In this document: piece by piece, positions 16,625 to 26,233 of the stretch
Numbering within the stretch: the first letter of the stretch is position 1
Layout: the number at the start of each line of letters is the position of its first letter
NCBI RefSeq assembly: GCF_900230185.1
Contig: NZ_OCSR01000001.1
Location: 4,464,001-4,528,000 of the forward strand
Reading direction: 5' to 3'
DNA length: 64,000 nt
Source: Burkholderia sp. OK233
GTDB lineage: Bacteria; Pseudomonadota; Gammaproteobacteria; Burkholderiales; Burkholderiaceae
Position numbers and translations under genes: made by a program
Notes under the pieces: model-generated
What the model was told of the DNA's origin: nothing
The model's input: only the letters and a program-made list of their open reading frames with translations
The model's database searches: none

Positions 16625-17775
16625 GCGCATCGATCGATTCGCTGCAGATCGGCATGCATTGGTTCGACGAACGGCCGGGCGGACTTGACCGTATGTTCCT
16701 GGCCTTGATCGAGTCTCTGCCGGCGCAAGGCGTCAGCGTGCGTGGCATGGTTGCCGGCACACCCGGCGTGTTCGAGGCGTCGGGCGGCCGCGTGCACGCT
16801 TTCGCACAGGCAAACGCACAACTCGGCAGACGTCTGTGGCATGCGCGCGTGCAGTCGCGCCAGCTCAGGGACGCGCGCATGCCCGATGTTGTCGCCACGC
16901 ATTTCGCGCTCTATGCCGCACCGACCGCGGGCGTGTTCAGCGGTGTGCCCAGGGTCGTGCATTTTCACGGACCGTGGGCCTCGGAGTCGGGAATGGAAGG
17001 ACGCGGGCGATTGTCACGCATAACACGTCATGCGCTCGAACGCATCGTGTATCGAGGCGGAACGCGTCATATCGTACTGTCGCATGCGTTCGCTGACATT
17101 CTGCGGACCCGGTACGGTGTGCGCGAGGACGACGTCCGCGTGGTACCCGGCTGCGTCGACGTCGGCCGCTTCGATGCCGGCCTCACCAGACAGCAGGCGC
17201 GCAAGCGCCTTGGCTTGCCGCAAGACCGGCCTTTGCTGTTCTGCGTCCGGCGGCTTGTGTCGCGCATGGGGCTCGAAGACCTGATCGATGCGATGTTTGT
17301 GGTCAAGCAGACCGTGCCTGACGTACTGCTAACGATTGCCGGGAAAGGGCCGCTTGAGCCACAGTTGCAGGCCCGCATCGTCGCGCGAGGACTGGAGCGG
17401 CATGTGCGCCTTGCCGGTTTTGTGGCCGACGCTGTGTTGCCGCTGTGGTATTGCGCGTCGGACGTGACGGTGGTGCCGACCGTGGCGCTCGAGGGCTTTG
17501 GACTGACGACGATCGAATCGCTCGCTGCCGGCACGCCAGTGCTTGTTACGCCAGTGGGTGGCTTGCCGGAAGCGGTTGAGCCACTGTCGCCCGATCTGGT
17601 GCTCTCGTCGAGCGGATTTCAGGCGCTTGGCGGCGGGATAAGCGAGGCGTTGTTAGGGACGCGCGTCTTGCCCGATGCAAAAGCTTGCCGGGATTATGCC
17701 CGGGCGCACTTCGATCATCCGGTGGTGGCAGCGCAGGTCGCGCGGATCTATCGCGAAGCGATAGACGCGTTCTGA
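16621..17775 (+). CDS. Family 4 glycosyltransferase
   Basis: A 384-residue GT-B enzyme. The N-terminal half has 'QIGMHWFDERPGGLDRMFLA' and 'PRVVHFHGPWASESGM', the latter reminiscent of mannosyl- or galactosyl-transferring GT4 members. The C-terminal half has 'LLTIAGKGPLEPQLQ' and the donor-site E-x7-E in 'ALEGFGLTTIESLAAGTPVL'. It starts in the stop codon of the preceding GT4 gene. It is one of six glycosyltransferases in the locus besides the initiating enzyme. Confidence 0.9.
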   Translation: MSASIDSLQIGMHWFDERPGGLDRMFLALIESLPAQGVSVRGMVAGTPGVFEASGGRVHAFAQANAQLGRRLWHARVQSRQLRDARMPDVVATHFALYAAPTAGVFSGVPRVVHFHGPWASESGMEGRGRLSRITRHALERIVYRGGTRHIVLSHAFADILRTRYGVREDDVRVVPGCVDVGRFDAGLTRQQARKRLGLPQDRPLLFCVRRLVSRMGLEDLIDAMFVVKQTVPDVLLTIAGKGPLEPQLQARIVARGLERHVRLAGFVADAVLPLWYCASDVTVVPTVALEGFGLTTIESLAAGTPVLVTPVGGLPEAVEPLSPDLVLSSSGFQALGGGISEALLGTRVLPDAKACRDYARAHFDHPVVAAQVARIYREAIDAF

Positions 17776-17790
17776 CGGCGCGAGGCGCTC

Positions 17791-20169
17791 ATGCGACGCA
17801 TTGCCCGACGAACGTTCGAACGGATCGCTTGCGCGGCTGCGGTGTTGTTGCCGGTGCTTGCGTTTTATGTCGCGCTAGGGTCGGGTGAGGCTGCGCTCGG
17901 TCCGGCCGTATTTGCGCAAGCGGCGGCGGCGAGCACCACCGTCGCCAGCACGAACCCCGCGCCGGCTTCTGTAGCCGCTCCCCCGTCGCTGTCCTATCGC
18001 ACCTCGTGGATCGGCAACACGTGGGGTTACGCCAATCAACGTTGGGTACAGATCGACGTGCAGGCGCTCGCCGTCACGCCGGAAGGTGGCGTGTACACGA
18101 ATGCGCCGTGGGATGAAGGCGGCGGTGAGATCGGCCACTACCGCGACGGACAATTGATCGGTTACGGTGGGCAATCGCACGGCTGGGGAATGCTGGGCGG
18201 CGACGCGATCGCCGTGACCGACGACTACGTGTTTGCCGCACAACTGGTCGTGAGTTTGGGCAACGACATGGCGGCGCAAAAGCATCTGCCACCCGAAGGG
18301 GTCGTATGGTACGGCGTGTCGCGTCGCCGCCGTGCCGACTTTCGCGAGGGCGCGCCGTTCGAAGGCGAGGTGGATTGGCCCGGCAGCCCCCTCGCGTTCC
18401 GTGTGATCACCCAGTCGTCGAGTGCCGAGGACTATGCCATACGCGGTCTCGCAGCGGACTCGACGAGGCTCTTCGTGTCGAATCAGCACGATAACCGCGT
18501 TGAGATCTTCAATGTGCGCTCGATGCAGCCCGTCGGCAACTTTCCGGTGCGCGAGCCGGGGCGGATCGCCCTCGCACCCGACGGCACGCTGTGGATCATT
18601 GAGCGCAGCCGCACAGACGGCGCTCGACGCGTCGCTCACCATGCACGCAATGGCGCACTGCTGGGCATGCTGACCTTGCCACCCGGCGCCGCGCCGGCCG
18701 ACCTGACGCTGGATTCGCACGGCCGGCTGCTGGTCGCCGACAACGGTCCGCGCCAGCAGATCCTGATCTTCACCGCCGTGCCGCGCGCGCCCGCAGGCGC
18801 TGCGGCTAGCGCCGCCAACGCGACACACGAGGAGGCTTCCATGCAGTTGTCAGCCACCCTGGGCGAAGCAGGCGGTATCTATGCGGGCCGTGCCGGCGCA
18901 CCGGGACCGTTGCGTTTCAATGGGCTGACGGGTGTGGGTGTCGATCGCGCGGGCAATGTGTACGTGTCGATGACCGGTGCGGGACCGCGAGGCTTCGTGC
19001 CCGGTCCGGGCAACACCGATGGCGCGCTGATCGAGAGCTATACACCCGGCGGCAAGCGGCGTTTCAGCCTGCAAGGGCTGCTGTTCGTCGATGGCGCACA
19101 GTTCGTCGACGGCGATCCGCCGACAGTGTATAGCGGTACCAAACGCTTCACACTCGACCTGTCTCGTCCGTCCGGGCAGGAATGGTCGTATGCCGGCTAT
19201 ACCGTCGACCGTTTCCGCTATCCGTATGACCCGTTCCTCAATCTGCGGCAGGGGCAGCGTGGCATGCCGCTGGTGCGCGATATCGACGGACGGCGCCTGC
19301 TCTACACGGTCGACATGAATGGCACCTGGCTGCGCATCTATCGTTTTGCGGCTGACCGGGAGACAGCGATTCCGTCGGGTTTTGTCACGCCATCGCACAT
19401 TGACGGCGCATGGCCGCCCAACCAGCCGCCCCATGGTGGATGGATCTGGCGTGATACGGCGGGCGAGGGCCGTTTCGCCGCGGGCGACTTCGATCAGGAT
19501 GCGGCGCGAGACGATGGGCCGCCGATGTCCGGCTGGTGGGTCGACAGCGCGGGCGCGATCTGGCAGGGCACCCAATCGCAAGGCATTCGCCGCTTTCCGC
19601 TGAAGGGATTCGACCGCAGTGGCAATCCGGTCTACCGATACGCGGCGATGCAGCGCTACGCGATGCCCGCGCCTTTTAACCGGATCGCGCGCCTGAACTA
19701 CTTTCCCGCCGACGACACGATGTTCATCTCCGGTTCGACCCGCGAGCATCCGTTCGTCGAATACAACTGGAATGGTACCGGCTCGTTGCTCGCGCGCTAC
19801 GACCACTGGACAAGCGGCAAGCCGACGTTGCGCTACGCGATCGATCTGCCCGACGAAGGACCGCCCACCGCCATATCGTTAAACGGTTTTGCCGTCGCTG
19901 GCGACTATATCTTCGGCGTCGAAACCGAGACCGCCATCGTGCGCGTCTACGAGCGCGACACCGGGCGCGAAGCGGGACATCTGAAACCGGGTCCCGAAGT
20001 CGGTGCGGCCAGCGGTTGGATCGATTCGGCGATGCCGATTACCGCGCACCGGCTTGCGAGCGGCGAATACCTCGTGTTCGTCGAAGAAGACGCGCATGGC
20101 AAGGCGCTGATGTACCGCTTCACGCCGGCGGCCCGCGCGCTGACGGGCGCCTCGAACAATCACAACTGA
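17791..20169 (+). CDS. Large secreted NHL/SMP-30-like beta-propeller protein
   Basis: A 792-residue protein. A basic N-terminus and hydrophobic stretch (about residues 12-32) followed by Ala-rich sequence suggest Sec export or an N-terminal anchor. Repeated blade-like motifs follow, such as 'IRGLAADSTRLFVSNQHDNR', 'PADLTLDSHGRLLVADNGP' and 'LTGVGVDRAGNVYVSMTGAG', characteristic of NHL/SMP-30-type propellers. No catalytic signature was recognised. It sits between glycosyltransferase genes, 15 bp after one and 12 bp before the next, so it belongs to the EPS operon. A periplasmic or surface polysaccharide-binding, lyase or lactonase role is possible; none is demonstrated. Confidence 0.75.
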   Translation: MRRIARRTFERIACAAAVLLPVLAFYVALGSGEAALGPAVFAQAAAASTTVASTNPAPASVAAPPSLSYRTSWIGNTWGYANQRWVQIDVQALAVTPEGGVYTNAPWDEGGGEIGHYRDGQLIGYGGQSHGWGMLGGDAIAVTDDYVFAAQLVVSLGNDMAAQKHLPPEGVVWYGVSRRRRADFREGAPFEGEVDWPGSPLAFRVITQSSSAEDYAIRGLAADSTRLFVSNQHDNRVEIFNVRSMQPVGNFPVREPGRIALAPDGTLWIIERSRTDGARRVAHHARNGALLGMLTLPPGAAPADLTLDSHGRLLVADNGPRQQILIFTAVPRAPAGAAASAANATHEEASMQLSATLGEAGGIYAGRAGAPGPLRFNGLTGVGVDRAGNVYVSMTGAGPRGFVPGPGNTDGALIESYTPGGKRRFSLQGLLFVDGAQFVDGDPPTVYSGTKRFTLDLSRPSGQEWSYAGYTVDRFRYPYDPFLNLRQGQRGMPLVRDIDGRRLLYTVDMNGTWLRIYRFAADRETAIPSGFVTPSHIDGAWPPNQPPHGGWIWRDTAGEGRFAAGDFDQDAARDDGPPMSGWWVDSAGAIWQGTQSQGIRRFPLKGFDRSGNPVYRYAAMQRYAMPAPFNRIARLNYFPADDTMFISGSTREHPFVEYNWNGTGSLLARYDHWTSGKPTLRYAIDLPDEGPPTAISLNGFAVAGDYIFGVETETAIVRVYERDTGREAGHLKPGPEVGAASGWIDSAMPITAHRLASGEYLVFVEEDAHGKALMYRFTPAARALTGASNNHN

Positions 20170-20181
20170 GCTCGCATCGAT

Positions 20182-21309
20182 ATGAAAATCGTCCACCTTG
20201 CCAATCACGCGCAGAACGTCGGCAACGGCATCGTCAACATGATGGTCGACCTCGCCTGCATGCAGGCGAAGGCCGGTCATGAGGTGACGGTCGCTTCCTC
20301 GGGCGGCGGTTTTGAGGCGTTGCTCGAACAGTACGGCGTGCGTCATCTGTTGCTGCAGCAATCGCGCCAGCCGTTGCGGGTGCCGGCGATGCTGGCGGGC
20401 TTCAACCGCTTGCTCGCGCAGTGCGATCCGGATGTGGTGCACGCGCACATGATGACGGGAGCGTTGATCGCGCGCTTCGGCGCCGTGCGGCGACGCTACG
20501 TGCTGATCACGACGGTGCATAACGAATTCCAGAAGAGCGCCTCACTGATGCGCTTCGGCGATCGCGTCGTGGCGGTCAGCAAGTCGGTGGCGGCGTCGAT
20601 GGCGTTGCGCGGGGTGCGAGAGGAGCGTCTGTCGGTGGTGCGCAACGGCACCATCGGCACGCCGCGCTTCGCCGGCGTGCCGATACCCGATTCCCCGCAA
20701 CTGACGCGCCCGAGCATCGTGACCGTGGCCGGCATGTACGAACGCAAGGGTATTCAGGATTTGCTGCGCGCGTTCGCGCAGTTGTGCGAACGGATCCCGT
20801 CGGCGGCGTTGTATCTCGTTGGCGACGGTCCGGACCGCGCTGGCATGGAGACCTTGGCGCAGGAACTGGGTATCGCTCATCGCGCGCACTTCACGGGTTT
20901 TGTTGCGAACCCGCGCGCGTATCTGGCCGAGGCGGATGTGTTCGTGCTGGCCTCGCATAAGGAGCCTGGCGGTCTCGTGCTGTGCGAAGCACGCGAGGCG
21001 GGCTGCGCGATCGTGGCGACCCGCGTTGACGGCAATCCGGAAATGCTCGACGACGGCGAGGCCGGTCTGCTTGTGCCGCCATCGACCCCGCACGCGCTGG
21101 CCGACGCGATCGAACTGCTACTGACAGACCAGGTTGCACACGCCACGTTGGCCGCACGTGCGCGGCACAACCTTGAGACCTTCCACGTGGAGCACGTATG
21201 CGATGCGTATCTGTCGATCTACGAACAGACGCTCGACGCATGCCGACCGCATCGCCACGTGCTGACGCAAGCGCGGCGCGTTGCGTCGCCTGATGGAGTC
21301 ATACGATGA
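20182..21309 (+). CDS. Family 4 glycosyltransferase
   Basis: A 375-residue GT-B protein. The N-terminus 'MKIVHLANHAQNVGNGIVNM' has a nucleotide-sugar-transferase start; 'DVVHAHMMTGALIARFGAV' and 'SIVTVAGMYERKGIQDLLRA' follow the GT4 order. The donor-site pattern is 'SHKEPGGLVLCEAREAGCAI'. It probably extends the lipid-linked EPS repeat in the cytoplasm. It overlaps the next gene by 4 bp (21306-21309). Confidence 0.9.
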   Translation: MKIVHLANHAQNVGNGIVNMMVDLACMQAKAGHEVTVASSGGGFEALLEQYGVRHLLLQQSRQPLRVPAMLAGFNRLLAQCDPDVVHAHMMTGALIARFGAVRRRYVLITTVHNEFQKSASLMRFGDRVVAVSKSVAASMALRGVREERLSVVRNGTIGTPRFAGVPIPDSPQLTRPSIVTVAGMYERKGIQDLLRAFAQLCERIPSAALYLVGDGPDRAGMETLAQELGIAHRAHFTGFVANPRAYLAEADVFVLASHKEPGGLVLCEAREAGCAIVATRVDGNPEMLDDGEAGLLVPPSTPHALADAIELLLTDQVAHATLAARARHNLETFHVEHVCDAYLSIYEQTLDACRPHRHVLTQARRVASPDGVIR

Positions 21310-22268
21310 GCACGATCGTGCAACCCGCGGCGCTGGCTGCCGACGCCGAAGCCGGCGGCGCGCAAGACGGCGCCGGAAGCACGGAACCCGTCTTCGCCGT
21401 TTGCGTGACGACGATGAATCGCACCGAAACGCTCGCCGCGTGTCTCGACACCATCGCGCGTTGCGTGCCGGTCGCCGCGTGTATTGTCGTCAGCGACGAC
21501 TCGCCGGAGCTTGCGATGCGCGCGGCCAATGCGGCCGTTGTCGCGCAGCATCCGGGCGTTATCTGGCTGGAGGGCCCGCGGCGCGGCGTGTGCGCGAACC
21601 GCAACAACGCGGTGCGCCATTGCCTCGCCCATGCACCGCAATGCGAGTACGTGTCGTTCGTCGACGACGACGTGCAGATCGCCGCTGATTTCTTTGCCGT
21701 CGCGCGCGCCCATCTCGCCGCGTTGTCGCCCGAGCGTCGGCACAAGGTGATGTTGACGGGTGGTTCGTCGAGTGGCGAGGAACATCCCGCATGTCATCCG
21801 TTGAAACTGTCGTTTGCGGGCTATTTCACCGCAGCTGACGAGCCGCAGTGCGTCAACATTCATGCGGCCGTGTTCCCGTTAGCGCTCTTCGAGCGCAATG
21901 GCTGGGACGAGAACATTTTCTTCGGTATTGAAGATGCCGAACTGTCGCTGCGCGCGCTCAAGAACGGCTACTCGATCGATCTGTTGCCCGCGCTGCGCAC
22001 TCGCGACACGCTGCCTGGCGGCGGCGTGATCGAGTGCACCCCCGGCCGGTATGGCATGTCGCGTTATCAGCTGTATTGCGAAGCGGCACGGCTCTACGTG
22101 GGGGTGAAGCGCTACCGCGTGATCGATCCGAGTCTGCCGAAGTACCTCGTGTTCGTCACACTGTATTTCGCCCACCTGACGGTTTATCTCGCGAAGCGCC
22201 GCGCACTTTCGTCGCTGCTGCCGATTGTCAGGCTGTCGAATGTATGGCGCGCGACCACGGTCCAATAA
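21306..22268 (+). CDS. Family 2 glycosyltransferase
   Basis: A 320-residue GT-A enzyme. 'FAVCVTTMNRTETLAACLDT' is the nucleotide-binding start after a 30-residue variable leader, 'YVSFVDDDVQIAADFF' is the metal-binding DxD region, and 'GIEDAELSLRALKNGYSI' is the ED-containing acceptor loop. Two hydrophobic segments near the C-terminus (about 275-305) may attach it to the membrane. It is coupled to the preceding GT4 gene by a 4-bp overlap. Confidence 0.88.
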   Translation: MSTIVQPAALAADAEAGGAQDGAGSTEPVFAVCVTTMNRTETLAACLDTIARCVPVAACIVVSDDSPELAMRAANAAVVAQHPGVIWLEGPRRGVCANRNNAVRHCLAHAPQCEYVSFVDDDVQIAADFFAVARAHLAALSPERRHKVMLTGGSSSGEEHPACHPLKLSFAGYFTAADEPQCVNIHAAVFPLALFERNGWDENIFFGIEDAELSLRALKNGYSIDLLPALRTRDTLPGGGVIECTPGRYGMSRYQLYCEAARLYVGVKRYRVIDPSLPKYLVFVTLYFAHLTVYLAKRRALSSLLPIVRLSNVWRATTVQ

Positions 22269-22292
22269 AACTAACTTCCTATCTGCCACGCG

Positions 22293-23450
22293 ATGAATAT
22301 CCTGTTCACGATTCACCATAACCTGAGCCGCAACGCGGGTGCGCCCGGTGTGACCGTCAAACTCGCCGAGGCGTTGCGCGCGCGCGGCCATAACGTACGG
22401 ATTTTTTCGCATGACGACGTGAAAGGTGTCGGAGGCCTCGGGCGCACGATGCTGTTTCCGTGGATCGTGCTGGGTCATGTGCTTGCGCATCCCGAGTACG
22501 ACGTGCTCGACATGTCGTCGGGAGACGGCTGGCTGATCAACCTCGCAAGGCGCGCGTGCGGATGGCGGCGGCAGCAGTTGTCGGTGACCCGCAGTCACGG
22601 CATGGAACCTGTGGTGCACGAGGCGTTTCTCGAGGGCTGGCGCACAGGCAATGTGGAAAAATCATGGAAATACCGCTTCTACTATGGTGGGCTGCGGCTA
22701 TGGGAATGCACGAAGTCGTTCGAGTGGGCTGACGTCGCGATGCTGCTCAATGATACCGAGTGCACGTTCGCAGTATCGAAGCTGCGCTTTAGCGAAACGC
22801 GGGTTGTAAAGATCGACAACGGGATCGACGAGACGTTTACTTCGATCGCGCGGACGGCGCTGAATGAAGCGAGGGCGGAGACGGCGGTCCCGCTAAATCT
22901 TGCATTTATCGGCCGCGCGAACTACTGGAAAGGCATCGATACGCTGGCGACGGCCGTTGCTGCGCTGTTCGAGCGCAACCGCCGCGTCACGCTCACGTTG
23001 CTCGGCACCGGCGAGTCCACTGAGCAGACGCTCGCGCGCTTTCCAGAAAGCGCGCGAGAGCGGATCACGGTGGTGCCGGCTTTCGACAACGCAAAGCTGC
23101 CCGAACTGCTTGCACCGTGTCACATTCTCGCGTTTCCGTCGATCTACGAAGGATTTCCGCTTTCGCCGCTCGAAGCGATGGCGTGTGGGCTCGTACCGGT
23201 GGTGTCGGATATTGGCGGCCTACGTGCGTATGTGCGCAACGGCGATAACGGCGTGATCGTGCCACCAGGCGACGCAACGGCGCTCGGCGCCGCCATCCAG
23301 TCGCTCCTCGACGACCCTGCGTACTGGGCAGTGCTGCAGCGGCGCGCGCGGGAAACGGCGCTCGACTATTCGTGGGCGAACGTCGCGGATCGCTTCGAGT
23401 TGCTCTACGCGTCGCGTCTACGGCGGCGTGCCGCGCCAGTCGCAGCATAA
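22293..23450 (+). CDS. Family 4 glycosyltransferase
   Basis: A 385-residue GT-B enzyme. 'MNILFTIHHNLSRNAGAPGV' opens the N-terminal domain; 'LNLAFIGRANYWKGIDTLAT' and 'FPSIYEGFPLSPLEAMACGL' mark the C-terminal donor domain with E-x7-E. It is the last gene of the rightward glycosyltransferase run and faces the Wzx gene across a GC-rich hairpin. Donor sugar not predictable. Confidence 0.9.
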   Translation: MNILFTIHHNLSRNAGAPGVTVKLAEALRARGHNVRIFSHDDVKGVGGLGRTMLFPWIVLGHVLAHPEYDVLDMSSGDGWLINLARRACGWRRQQLSVTRSHGMEPVVHEAFLEGWRTGNVEKSWKYRFYYGGLRLWECTKSFEWADVAMLLNDTECTFAVSKLRFSETRVVKIDNGIDETFTSIARTALNEARAETAVPLNLAFIGRANYWKGIDTLATAVAALFERNRRVTLTLLGTGESTEQTLARFPESARERITVVPAFDNAKLPELLAPCHILAFPSIYEGFPLSPLEAMACGLVPVVSDIGGLRAYVRNGDNGVIVPPGDATALGAAIQSLLDDPAYWAVLQRRARETALDYSWANVADRFELLYASRLRRRAAPVAA

Positions 23451-23460
23451 CGCGCGCTGC

Positions 23461-23480
23461 GCCGACGCTACGGCGTCGGC
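23461..23480. terminator. GC-rich hairpin between convergent genes
   Basis: GCCGACGC and GCGTCGGC (23461-23468, 23473-23480) form a perfect 8-bp stem with a TACG loop, between the stop codons of the GT4 and Wzx genes. It has no T-run, so it may be a weak bidirectional terminator. Confidence 0.5.
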
Positions 23481-23506
23481 CGCGCGACTGACCATCGCGC
23501 TGCCCC

Positions 23507-24967
23507 CTAGCTCGCGAACACCGACAGCCGCGTCCACACTTTGCGCACCATCGCGCGCAGTTCACTCGACACATGCAACGACCAGCCGAGGTTCGCGGCT
23601 GCCAGCACGATGGCCGCCGCAATCAGCACCGGCAGTGCGACGATCGACGCGGCAAGCACGCCCGCTACAGCAAGAAACGACAGATGGGCCAGCATATTGC
23701 CGACGATCGCCCGCACATGCAGCCGCGAGAAATACAGAAACGCCGCATAGTCGAACAGCGCTTTGACCACGACGACAGTGGCGGCCCCCACGATGCCGAA
23801 CGTATGAATCGCGAGCCATAACGCGCCGACGAACACCGGCAACTGAATCCAGCTCACGCGCGCGACGTCGGCGGGATTCCCCTGCGCCTGAATCAGAATG
23901 CCAAGAATGCTCGATTGACCCGCAAGCCACACGCCGATGATGAGAATGCGACCGACCGGCGCACAGGCCGTCGCCATCGACGTGCCGAGCCAGATCGTCA
24001 GGAATGGCTCCAGCGCGAACAGCGCGACGATCACGCACGGCGTGAACGCACCGTTCAGAAACGCCAGCGCGCCGCGCGCCAACTGATCGGCGTTTTCCCG
24101 CGACGATGCCGACAGACGCGGAAACAGTGTGCGCAACATGGCGCCCGGCAAGATGTTCAAACGGCTCACCAGGTTTTGCGGCGTTGCATAGTACGCGACG
24201 AAGCGCGCGCCGAGCATCGAGCCGACCAGTACGCGATCCAGCGTCTGCGAGATGATGCCGGCGCCGGAAAACAGCAGTAGCCAGCGGCCATAGCGAAACA
24301 GGTCGGCAACCGCCTGCCATTCCGGCTTGCCCACCCGCTTGAGCTTCAACGCCCGCCAGGTCGCGATGCCGAGCAGGACGGCGGCGATCAGCCGCGCGCC
24401 TACCGCGGCCGGAATCACCACCGCCAGCGACGGCGAAAAACAGTAGATCGCCACCAGCGGTAATACCTGGAAAAGGATCGTGCCGATCGTCTGATTGGTG
24501 TTGTAGCTGGCGAAGCGCTCGACGGCCGTGATCGCGCCGGCGAAGACCCACGACACATTCGCGAGCGGCACCGAGATGGCGATCCATGGCAGGCTCGCCA
24601 TCACTTCGCGCTGGAACGCCGGTTCGATCTTCACGCCGTGTTCGATATACAGAAACGCGCCGAAGTACACGATCAGGCCGCCGATTATCCCGGTGGCGAG
24701 ATTCAGCGCGCACGCGCTCCAGAAAATCCGCTCGACTGAACCGTCGTCGGCATCGCGCACTTTGGCAATCTGATTTTCGGTCGCGAGACTGGTACCCAGA
24801 TCGAGCACGCTGAAATAGCCGATCAGCGCCCACACCAGGTTGATGACCCCATACCGCTCGACGCCCATCAGGTGCAGGTAAGCCGGGACGGTCGCGAGCG
24901 AGATGAAGGTCGGAACGATCGAACCCGCGAAGTTGATCGCGATGTTCTTCAGAATGCTTTTTTCCAT
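23507..24967 (-). CDS. wzx: Polysaccharide repeat-unit flippase (Wzx family)
   Basis: A 486-residue polytopic protein with 12-14 hydrophobic segments. The N-terminus 'NIAINFAGSIVPTFISLATV' followed by 'YLHLMGVERYGVINLVWALI' is typical of the Wzx/PST flippases, which move undecaprenyl-linked repeats across the inner membrane. ATG 24967 begins the conserved sequence; an upstream in-frame start at 25015 adds unrelated residues. It is transcribed leftward with the OafA, SGNH and MBOAT genes, 153 bp from OafA. A 489-codon frame overlapping it is an Arg-rich shadow. Confidence 0.9.
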   Translation of the reverse strand: MEKSILKNIAINFAGSIVPTFISLATVPAYLHLMGVERYGVINLVWALIGYFSVLDLGTSLATENQIAKVRDADDGSVERIFWSACALNLATGIIGGLIVYFGAFLYIEHGVKIEPAFQREVMASLPWIAISVPLANVSWVFAGAITAVERFASYNTNQTIGTILFQVLPLVAIYCFSPSLAVVIPAAVGARLIAAVLLGIATWRALKLKRVGKPEWQAVADLFRYGRWLLLFSGAGIISQTLDRVLVGSMLGARFVAYYATPQNLVSRLNILPGAMLRTLFPRLSASSRENADQLARGALAFLNGAFTPCVIVALFALEPFLTIWLGTSMATACAPVGRILIIGVWLAGQSSILGILIQAQGNPADVARVSWIQLPVFVGALWLAIHTFGIVGAATVVVVKALFDYAAFLYFSRLHVRAIVGNMLAHLSFLAVAGVLAASIVALPVLIAAAIVLAAANLGWSLHVSSELRAMVRKVWTRLSVFAS

Positions 24968-25120
24968 GGCTTCGCTTTGCAGCAGGTGACGATGTTGGAC
25001 GGCGAAGCGGCCCATGCGACTGTGCTGTCAAGGCGACCGCGATGGATCAGCGTGCCCGTCGCATGGCGCTTTGTCGGTGCGCAGCCGCACACCGTCGGGC
25101 TGGCTTTTGCCGGCCCGCTG

Positions 25121-26215
25121 TCAGGCCGTGCTGGATGCTGCGGGTGGCGCGGACGTGGCCTGCCTCGGCTGCGCCTTGACGAACGCGCGCCTCAGTCGTT
25201 CGGACGGCTCGTCGACGTAGCGATAGATGAGCCAGGATATCGCGGCAACGGCTGCGATCATCAGCACAATCCACGGCATCCGCGCGGCGCGCGACAGATG
25301 CAGGCAATGTTGCAGGAAGATCGGCAGGGCCGCGCCATGGACGAGATAGACCTCATAGGACAGATTGCCCAGCATCCGGTCAGAGCGTGTGCCCGCTCGC
25401 CGCACGGTCGCCATCGCATAGGGAACGAGCAGTAGCGCCAGCAGGCCGTTAGCCTGCGCGTTGTACTGGCTAAGCGGACCGGAAAAGCTGCCCCATAGGA
25501 AGAATTCGCGTGCGTGTGGCAGCGCGATGCAGCCGACCAGCAGCAGCGCGGCGCCCAGCAGGCTGGCCTGCGCCTGGCCGCGGGCCGGGCGCCAGCCATG
25601 ACGGGCCGCCAGCAGACCGCACAGGAAGAACCCGAGATAAAGCGGCAGCGTGCCGGTTGTCGGACGCAGACCATAGATCGTGAAGAGCACCGCGAGGCCC
25701 GCGGCTGCGAAGCCGTATAGCGCGAGACGGCCTGTCGAGCGATGCGTCGTGCGGTCGAGCAGCCAGATGGCGAGCGGGGCAAACAGATAGAACTGCAACT
25801 CGATATCGAGCGACCACACCGTCGGCACCACATTGGCAGGCGCGCTGAGCTGAGCATAGCCAAGCAGGACGAGATGCGATACGTAGAAATTGAGCGAAGC
25901 CGGCGACCAGTCGTTGGGCAACTGGAACGCCAGCCAGCCGAGCGGATGCACGCACAGCGCAAGCACCGCCAGTGTTGCGTAGAACGCCGGGAACAGCCGC
26001 CAGACGCGCGACACGAGGAACGTCGTGTAGGGACGGTCGAGCGACGCGTACTCGGTATGCCACATCTGATAAATCCAGTAGCCGCTCAGCGCGAAGAACA
26101 GGTAGACGGCGGCTGCGCCGAGCGCCAGTGGCAACACGTGACTGACAAAGACAGTGCAAGCGAGCGCGAGACGGAATGCGCCAGGCGGCATAACCAGATT
26201 GCGTGTGTTCATCAC
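25121..26215 (-). CDS. Acyltransferase 3 family protein (OafA/YrhL type)
   Basis: A 364-residue membrane protein with about ten hydrophobic segments. 'FRLALACTVFVSHVLPLALG' holds the conserved early Arg and His, followed by 'LFFALSGYWIYQMW' and 'FLVSRVWRLFPAFYATL', the family's RxxR-like motif. The loop between the His and the LSG motif is shorter than usual, while length is otherwise typical for the membrane domain alone. The family O-acetylates or O-acylates extracytoplasmic sugars. A role in EPS decoration is inferred from context, 18 bp from the SGNH-like gene. Confidence 0.88.
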   Translation of the reverse strand: MMNTRNLVMPPGAFRLALACTVFVSHVLPLALGAAAVYLFFALSGYWIYQMWHTEYASLDRPYTTFLVSRVWRLFPAFYATLAVLALCVHPLGWLAFQLPNDWSPASLNFYVSHLVLLGYAQLSAPANVVPTVWSLDIELQFYLFAPLAIWLLDRTTHRSTGRLALYGFAAAGLAVLFTIYGLRPTTGTLPLYLGFFLCGLLAARHGWRPARGQAQASLLGAALLLVGCIALPHAREFFLWGSFSGPLSQYNAQANGLLALLLVPYAMATVRRAGTRSDRMLGNLSYEVYLVHGAALPIFLQHCLHLSRAARMPWIVLMIAAVAAISWLIYRYVDEPSERLRRAFVKAQPRQATSAPPAASSTA

Positions 26216-26233
26216 AAGTCCTCGAGGGGGGCT

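Noticed and set aside
23562..25031. A 489-codon frame on the minus strand overlapping the Wzx gene
   Set aside because: It is Arg/Ala-rich, has no recognisable domain, and the overlapping frame is a clear flippase with a typical N-terminus.
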